DNA of 64,000 nucleotides, from the NCBI RefSeq assembly GCF_004798865.1, contig NW_025336481.1, positions 41,484,570 to 41,548,569 of the forward strand, written 5' to 3'. Below are positions 59,047 to 64,000 of this stretch, in pieces. Positions within the stretch are counted from its first letter, which is position 1, and every line of letters starts with the position of its first letter. The position numbers were made by a program, and so were the translations under genes. The notes beneath the pieces were generated by a model. It saw nothing but the letters and a program-made list of their open reading frames with translations, searched no databases and had not been told where the DNA came from. The stretch is from Varanus komodoensis (Eukaryota > Chordata > Lepidosauria > Squamata > Varanidae).

Positions 59047-60462
59047 TCTATCCACCTTGGTTCCCTCACAAGTGGATATACATGCGAGGAGGGAGGGAGT
59101 CGGAGTGGATCCAGCCCCAGGATACGTGTGTTCCTTGCTCATCTGCTGTCCAGTCATCTGCTTTTGATGAGCAGCTTCAAGGCCCTCGGGCTCTTCTTCC
59201 TGATGGGTCTCTGTCTTTCAATTGGACTTGGCCTGGACAGCCCTTCCAAGAAAGGATGTCTGTATACACAGGACAGTTCTCTGGTGGCACTTCAAATAGA
59301 GGACAGTAAAAGAGGACACATGGCCGCTCTGTCTCCCCCCTACTGTGCTATGGAAAGGATGCTGATGGTTCTTGCTGTTGTTACTCAAAGGGACCATAAA
59401 CCTTCTTTCACTTGCTTGTATTCTGCAGCTGGGGACAGAGTTTGTGACTCTGCTCTTCTGCTTCTGGCAGACTTAGCATTCACAGCCCCGAAAGTAACCC
59501 TCCTTTGCTACCTCACGCTGAAGTTTGCTATATACTGTCACAAACAGAGACCCCAATTGGGCAAGCCATCCACAGTGGATCAGCTTTGGGACCAGCTTTG
59601 TATATTCTCAGAAGTGATGGGTAGGAGATATTCCAAAATGCATTTTATGTACTACCGTGTGATGCACAAGCCTTCTGTTTGCATGTTAATTAGATGCAGA
59701 TATATGTTACTCGTGGATCTACTTTACACTGCTTTGGGGAATATGCTGAGTGACTCCAACTGTAAAGAGGAAGCCTATTGTAAGTAAACCTTTACATTCA
59801 TTCTCATCCACCCACCCAATACACACACAGACATGTTTATGCATAAATGTACACATGCACAAAAATTACTTCTAGCACACGCACAAAAATAACTTTAAGC
59901 ATGATATCAAATTCTTAGCAATATTTGGGTTTTATTTATGCAAGGCTGGATTACCAAGAATACCTTGACTCTGCAATCACACTGCTCTGCAAAAGGCACA
60001 GAAATATTTTATAAAGAAACAAGTTATTGCTGAAACTATGGAATACCTAGAAGTTTAGCTGGCATTAGGCAATATTGCTTTCAGCACAGTTGGACAGTCT
60101 CTGCCCAATATATTCTAATCTGTACAACTGAAAGCACACAGGAGGGGAAGCAGGGGAAGGGACATCCCGTGTCAACAAGGAACTAGCATGAGTCTCAACT
60201 GGGGTTCTTTGTGACCCCAGACAAAAGCATGGAAAATGTTGCATTGGAAAAGCCTTAGTGTTGGCTAAAATTTTCCACTTGGGAAGTTGCAACCAGTACA
60301 AGAATGGCATTCAGCTACCAGCAAATACAGGTAATTTTAGGCTGAATCCTTCCTGAGGCTATGCAAAACAAGAAAATCTGCATAATAGTTTGGCCTACTA
60401 ACTTCTAAAAAATCAAAGCAAAGTTTTCCCTCAATGGATTTTAATTCTGTTTGTTGAAGAAT
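59047..60462. other. Non-coding, downstream of RERGL
   Basis: Contains a possible 'agaggacagt' dispersed repeat at about 59232-59325 and an ACAC-rich patch at about 59805-59860. The rest is unassigned and lies beyond the candidate RERGL poly(A) signal. Confidence 0.4.
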
Positions 60463-60468
60463 TTTATT
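60463..60468 (-). terminator. Candidate RERGL poly(A) signal AATAAA
   Basis: The plus strand reads TTTATT, so the minus strand has AATAAA. It is the first canonical hexamer I found downstream of the RERGL stop codon (about 820 bp of 3' UTR). An ATTAAA variant lies just before it at 60440-60445. No transcript evidence is available. Confidence 0.4.
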
Positions 60469-61288
60469 ATGAATCTTAGCTTCAAAAAGAATCCAAGATA
60501 ATTTGTACTGAACCTTCTCTTGTTCCTCTGTTTGAGTACCTATTGTTTGCAGTGTAAAAGTACCCCATATAACTATTCCTATAGAGTTCCTGGGGTACTT
60601 TTGTGCCCTGGGCATGGTTTGGTTTATGGAGTGGGAGACTATGAGTCAGGAGGATGAAATTCAAGGACGTTTTAGACCAGGCACTTTGTGGCAATGTCCT
60701 GGAAGGAAAGGTCTACAGATTTACTAAGTTAACAGTACAGAATGTGAGCCTGTTACCCCACAGTGCAGGGTGAAAATAACATTCATACACCAGGTTACTA
60801 TTCAATCTAGAGCAGACCCAAAATATGTAGAGTCCCTGTGAGCTAGTCACTGCCAAGCACAGCTTCTTTGCTTCCCTCACACTTGCTGGCTCTGAACCAA
60901 CCAGCTTCGGTCTGATGATTAACGCAGGACCCATTGCCCTCAATGGACGATTAGTCATGACTTAGTTTAGGTGGATCAAGGCAGCCCAGGTTGCCTCCCC
61001 ATTGGTGATAGTGGCAAAAATGCATGTGTGGATCCACCGGCAAAGTTTCGTCACCACAGGCAGAACTTTTGCATTGTCTGCTGTCACCTCAAACACTATA
61101 CCATTCAGTGGAGAGCATCCGCCTTTCCTTGAGGTCCATCAGTTGATGAGACCTCAGGAGAAAATTCTGTGAATAATTCAGTATTGTTCTATAGTCTCCT
61201 TTCGGTTGGAGTTCTACAAGACCAAGCTGCTGGTCTGTGGGGATTGGGTCCCTTTTCTGCACATCTTCCTTCTTCTCAGAACATGGCA
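60469..61288 (-). other. Probable RERGL 3' untranslated region
   Basis: This lies between the RERGL stop codon and the first canonical AATAAA. No repeat family was recognised and no competing open frame is credible. Extent depends on the poly(A) site, which is inferred. Confidence 0.4.
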
Positions 61289-61571
61289 CTAAACAGACTT
61301 TCTTCTCTTGCCAAACACATTGTTAATCAGTTTGGCCATGGATTTAGACCCACTCGGGCGTCTTTTCTCTTTTCCTTTGGAAGTAGAGGTAAGATTCTTC
61401 AAGATTTTCATGAACATGGTTGCCACCTCCTGACAATGTTCTGCTGCAGACAGTTCACAGAAGTGGCATTTGTAATCCAGGGCCAGCTTTTGTCCTTCAT
61501 CCCAGCCAATTTCTCGCATGTGGCACAGATCTTGCTTGTTCCCAACCAAAATGACAGTGGACTCAGAGGCT
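61289..61571 (-). CDS. RERGL: RERGL, last coding exon
   Basis: RERGL is a RAS-superfamily GTPase-like protein related to RERG, with no well-defined pathway. This exon completes a split Arg codon and encodes 93 residues and a TAG stop (61289-61291). Visible motifs: the G4 guanine-specificity element NKQD (about 61529-61540) after VILVG, the pattern [18 protein letters not shown], the G5-like ELSAAE (SAA about 61442-61450), and a basic tail [20 protein letters not shown] followed by GKRRKSV. The tail is almost residue-for-residue the mammalian RERGL end and distinguishes it from RERG, RASL11 and RASL12. There is no C-terminal CAAX box, so no prenylation is expected, as in the family. The acceptor is a strong pyrimidine tract (cctcttcttgctgtccctcag). 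The frame is intact, so the gene appears functional. Confidence 0.95.
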
Positions 61572-62589
61572 CTGAGGGACAGCAAGAAGAGGAAAGGTTT
61601 GCAAACACAATTTTGTACATGCATTTTATTCTGACAGCTCTGACATGATTTATGCCACTTTGGTAGATACACTGCTTTTAAGCTTCTCTTACTTGCCCTT
61701 TATATATTTAAAGGTCTTTTCTATTTTTTAGAAGATACTGTAGGCCACCCCAACAATGTGCCTGGGAAAAAAAGGAGTCCATAGCCCTAAATAAACAAAT
61801 ACATAGTATTCTATAAAATGTGGCATGTAAATCACAGGCTGAAAAGAGCAGAGATTCAGTGGAACTCTGTTTATATACAATCCCATTCCTCAGCTTTAAG
61901 CATCAGGCTTTCAAGAGCCTTGGGAACTGTGGTTTATTGAAATCCTAAAATGTATCCTGTAGGAAGATCCCTATCCTCTTCACCAGTGGTGTAGTGAAAA
62001 TTGAACATGGAAGGGTACAGCTCTGGGACACTTTTTAGAGGAGGCGCTGTAACATCATCGGATGGAATACCCCGGTAATGCCTTCTCAGACTTGTCCTTG
62101 GTCTGAGAAGTGAATACTGTGATCATGAGGTTCTCTTACAGCTCACACATTCACATCCAAGAAGTCAAACAGTAAAGAGGCTGGGTTTACATCTTTCCTT
62201 CTCTTGGAAGGAAAATGTTTCAATTAGAGCTTTGTACAAGGAAGTTCTCAAACTTCTCCATTTGATTTCTGGGCAGAGATGCTGGGCGAACAATTCTGCC
62301 TCATCCTCCAACAGTTTGTACAGGTAGGACCATTGGCAAGAGTTGTAACACAGCCTCTTACCGGGCCCTAATTTTCATCCTTCTCAATGTGCCATATCTT
62401 GAGTCATTTCAGGGCTCAAGGGGCAAAAGAGGGAAGACAGCCACCATATAAAATTAATTTAAGTGTGGGACATCAAGGAGGCTGAGTTTCAAGAAGTTTG
62501 CACAATGAAAGAAGGTGAGTACAGAATCCCTCATGCCAGCCAATGAGAACTTCTCTAAGTCTTCTTCCCTGAAGTCCTATTCTATCAAA

Positions 62590-62820
62590 TAGAACCAGAG
62601 AACCAGTATGGTATAGTTGGACTAGAGGTCTGGTTCTAATCCCCACTCAACCGTGAAGCTCTCTGGGTGACTTTGGGCCAGTCATAGACTCTCTGCCCAA
62701 CCTACCTCACAGGGTTGTTGTTGTGGGGATAAAACTGAGAAGAGGAGGAGAAAGATGTAAGCTGCCTTGAGTTCCTTGAAAGGAAAAAAGGTGGGATATT
62801 AAATTGTTGTTGTTGTTGTG
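62590..62820 (+). mobile_element. tRNA-derived SINE in RERGL intron
   Basis: It begins 'agaaccagtatggtatagtt' (head partly deleted), then 'tctggttctaatccccactc', 'ctctgggtgactttgggcca', 'caacctacctcacagggttg', 'gtaagctgccttgagttcct' and the terminal (GTT)n run. It is antisense to RERGL. Confidence 0.85.
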
Positions 62821-63025
62821 ATCATTATTAATTATTGTATTAATATACCAAACATTATATTGTGCACAATATAATTATTAATTTATTTGATATATAAATA
62901 TATTGATTTAATAATTATTAAACTATTGAATAATTATGTCATCATGCATTATTAAATTATGTGATCATATAATAATATATAATACAAAATATAATTATTA
63001 ATAAAAGGTATAATTAGCATATTTG
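62815..63025. repeat. AT-rich low-complexity tract
   Basis: Imperfect ATTATTAAT/AATATA-type text, well over 80% A+T by eye, directly following the SINE tail. It may have grown from that tail. Confidence 0.7.
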
Positions 63026-63039
63026 CTTTGCAAGACCAG

Positions 63040-63190
63040 GCTGGGCGACTTATTTTATCTTATTTTATTTTATATTGTTAACTTGTTTTATATTTTATTC
63101 TATTATATTTTAATTGATATGTTGGTGAGCCGCCCCAAGGCTTCGGCAAATGGGGCGGCATAGAAATTTTCTAAATAAATAATAAAAAAA
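63040..63190 (+). mobile_element. L2 LINE 3' terminus in RERGL intron
   Basis: AT-rich UTR, then 'ggtgagccgccccaaggctt', 'aaatggggcggcatagaaat' and 'tctaaataaataataaaa'. A clear L2-group terminus, relatively well preserved, antisense to RERGL. Confidence 0.75.
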
Positions 63191-63384
63191 ATAAGAGGAA
63201 GCCCGCAAGTACTAGAACAATGGATTCCTCGTGGGTTCATCCTGACAGCATGTCCGGATAACAAGTAAGGGAGGTTTAGGTGTGGCAGTTCAGCTTTTCA
63301 GAACGGGAAAGAAATTGGGTAAAGGCCAGGACACAATTGGTGATCAGGGGAAAAATGGGCCATGCAAGGGTATCACTGCCTGTA

Positions 63385-63530
63385 TTTATGTATTATATTT
63401 CTATCCCACCTTTCTCCCATTGTGGAACTCAAAGTGGTTACATGCAGTTCCCAGGTGGTCTCCCCTCCACGCTCAGGCCAGCCCCAGACCTGCTCAGCTG
63501 CAGAATGGCAGGTGCTTTATGTGCCTTCAG
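63385..63530 (-). mobile_element. 5S-rRNA-like SINE fragment (tentative)
   Basis: Plus strand: 'attatatttctatcccacct', 'ttctcccattgtggaactc', 'aaagtggttacatgcag', then 'tcccaggtggtctcccctcc' and 'cagacctgctcagctgcaga'. The latter two recall the minus strand of 5S rRNA (ccaggcggtctcccatcc..., ccctgcttagcttccgag). Squamates are known to carry 5S-derived SINEs. The match is short and diverged. Confidence 0.4.
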
Positions 63531-63655
63531 ACCATCTTCTGGACCAGCAGCCCAGAGGAGCAGACTGCTGCCTCAAGCACCCAGGTTTGGCCCTGGGGCT
63601 GAGGTTCTGCACCTTGTCCTTCTGCCTTCTCAATGGTCACCTTTTCCTGTCTCAC

Positions 63656-63804
63656 CTTTTGCAAGTCCCTGTGTGGCATTCCCGTAGCCTGCACAGCAGG
63701 GCCTTTGCAAACGCAAAGGAGGTTCTGTTGCTGATGTCGTACACAATGACAAATCCGTCTGCCCAGTGGAACTCATCCGTGAGGGACAGCTTTCCTCGCC
63801 GAGG
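63656..63804 (-). CDS. RERGL: RERGL, penultimate coding exon
   Basis: 149 bp: 49 whole codons plus two bases of an Arg codon completed by the next exon. The translation starts PRRGKLSLTDEF and continues HWADGFVIVYDISNRTSFAF, then AKALLCRLRE and TCK. It closely follows mammalian RERGL (KFSLTSELHWADGFVIVYDI). It covers the beta-4/alpha-3 part of the GTPase fold after switch II. The G1-G3 motifs lie in upstream exons, outside the window. Flanking splice sites: acceptor tgttctcctgccttccag and donor AG|GTGAGA, both consensus. The exon begins in phase 0, matching the RERG-family boundary after the switch II Gln. Immediately right of it is intron running off the window edge. Confidence 0.95.
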
Positions 63805-64000
63805 CTGGAAGGCAGGAGAACAAACGGGGTGGGACCCTTTGCTTGAGGTGCTGAGCACAACTTTAAGAGCATCGTAGTGTGTCATTCCTCAAATCAGGAG
63901 TGGCACACACTCCCTGGAAACGCATGACTTTTATTGTGTTTTTATCATCAATATGATGAATTAGTAAATCTGGGTACTGCAAACAGCTCACCGAGTTAAT
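63805..64000 (-). other. RERGL: RERGL upstream intron, partial
   Basis: Intron sequence between the exon at 63656-63804 and the preceding coding exon, which is not in the window. Nothing else recognised. Confidence 0.7.

Larger units (their letters stand above)
61572..63655 (-). other. RERGL: RERGL intron (2,084 bp)
   Basis: Bounded by donor AAAAG|GTGAGA at 63656/63655 and acceptor CCCTCAG|AGCC at 61572/61571; phase 2 on both sides. It contains a SINE (62590-62820), an AT-rich tract (about 62815-63025), an L2 tail (63040-63190) and a 5S-rRNA-like repeat (63385-63530). The rest is unassigned, including a possible decayed DNA-transposon end 'accagtggtgtagtgaaaat' near 61984. Confidence 0.9.

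Noticed and set aside
58741-59787. 348-codon plus-strand open frame, the longest in the window
   Set aside because: It runs straight through a tRNA-SINE (58893-59046) and a dispersed repeat-like segment, has no recognisable domain and no splice or promoter context. Judged a chance frame.
1-64000. LTR retroelements, endogenous viruses, CRISPR arrays, bacterial operons
   Set aside because: No paired LTRs, no gag/pol/env-like frames, no regularly spaced short repeats of CRISPR type and no operon layout were seen. The content is vertebrate.

Overview
The window looks like 64 kb of a squamate reptile (lizard-type) chromosome. It carries CR1, L2 and Bov-B/RTE LINE tails, several tRNA-derived SINE types, hAT elements and one two-exon piece of a vertebrate gene. 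Host lineage is inferred from this repeat mix. No species can be named from it, and nothing bacterial or plasmid-like is seen.

The only host gene recognised is at the right edge on the minus strand: the last two coding exons of RERGL (RERG/RAS-like), 63656-63804 and 61289-61571. They are joined by a 2,084-bp intron with consensus splice sites and matching phase. They encode the C-terminal 143 residues; the remaining N-terminal exons lie beyond base 64000. A candidate poly(A) signal lies at 60463-60468.

Everything left of the gene (about 1-60400) is gene-poor. In human, RERGL is flanked on its downstream side by a large gene desert toward LMO3. If that order is conserved, this window samples the RERGL-proximal part of the desert. 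The DNA alternates between (a) repeat-dense blocks and (b) repeat-free stretches that are AT-rich and full of homeodomain-like TAAT motifs. Examples of (b) are 3000-3530, 4040-4700, 16490-16800, 22040-22330, 26940-27320, 32150-32560, 39530-40480, 42590-43080 and 49660-50480. Their texture resembles conserved non-coding elements, but this is untested without alignment.

The repeat layer is well preserved in places and gives a relative chronology. Two sibling non-autonomous hAT elements (38216-38961 and 43928-44330) have exact 8-bp target duplications, and the second interrupts an L2 tail. A third hAT element of another family (14878-15671) contains three 178-bp tandem units with telomere-like CCCTAA motifs. 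A Bov-B tail interrupts a SINE at 5490-5794, a CR1 tail interrupts an L2 copy at 47556-47663, and SINEs interrupt L2 and CR1 copies at 23482 and 28411. A 100-N assembly gap (56375-56474) lies inside an L2 tail. I found no credible new biological system; the more interesting items are repeat structures and candidate regulatory DNA.
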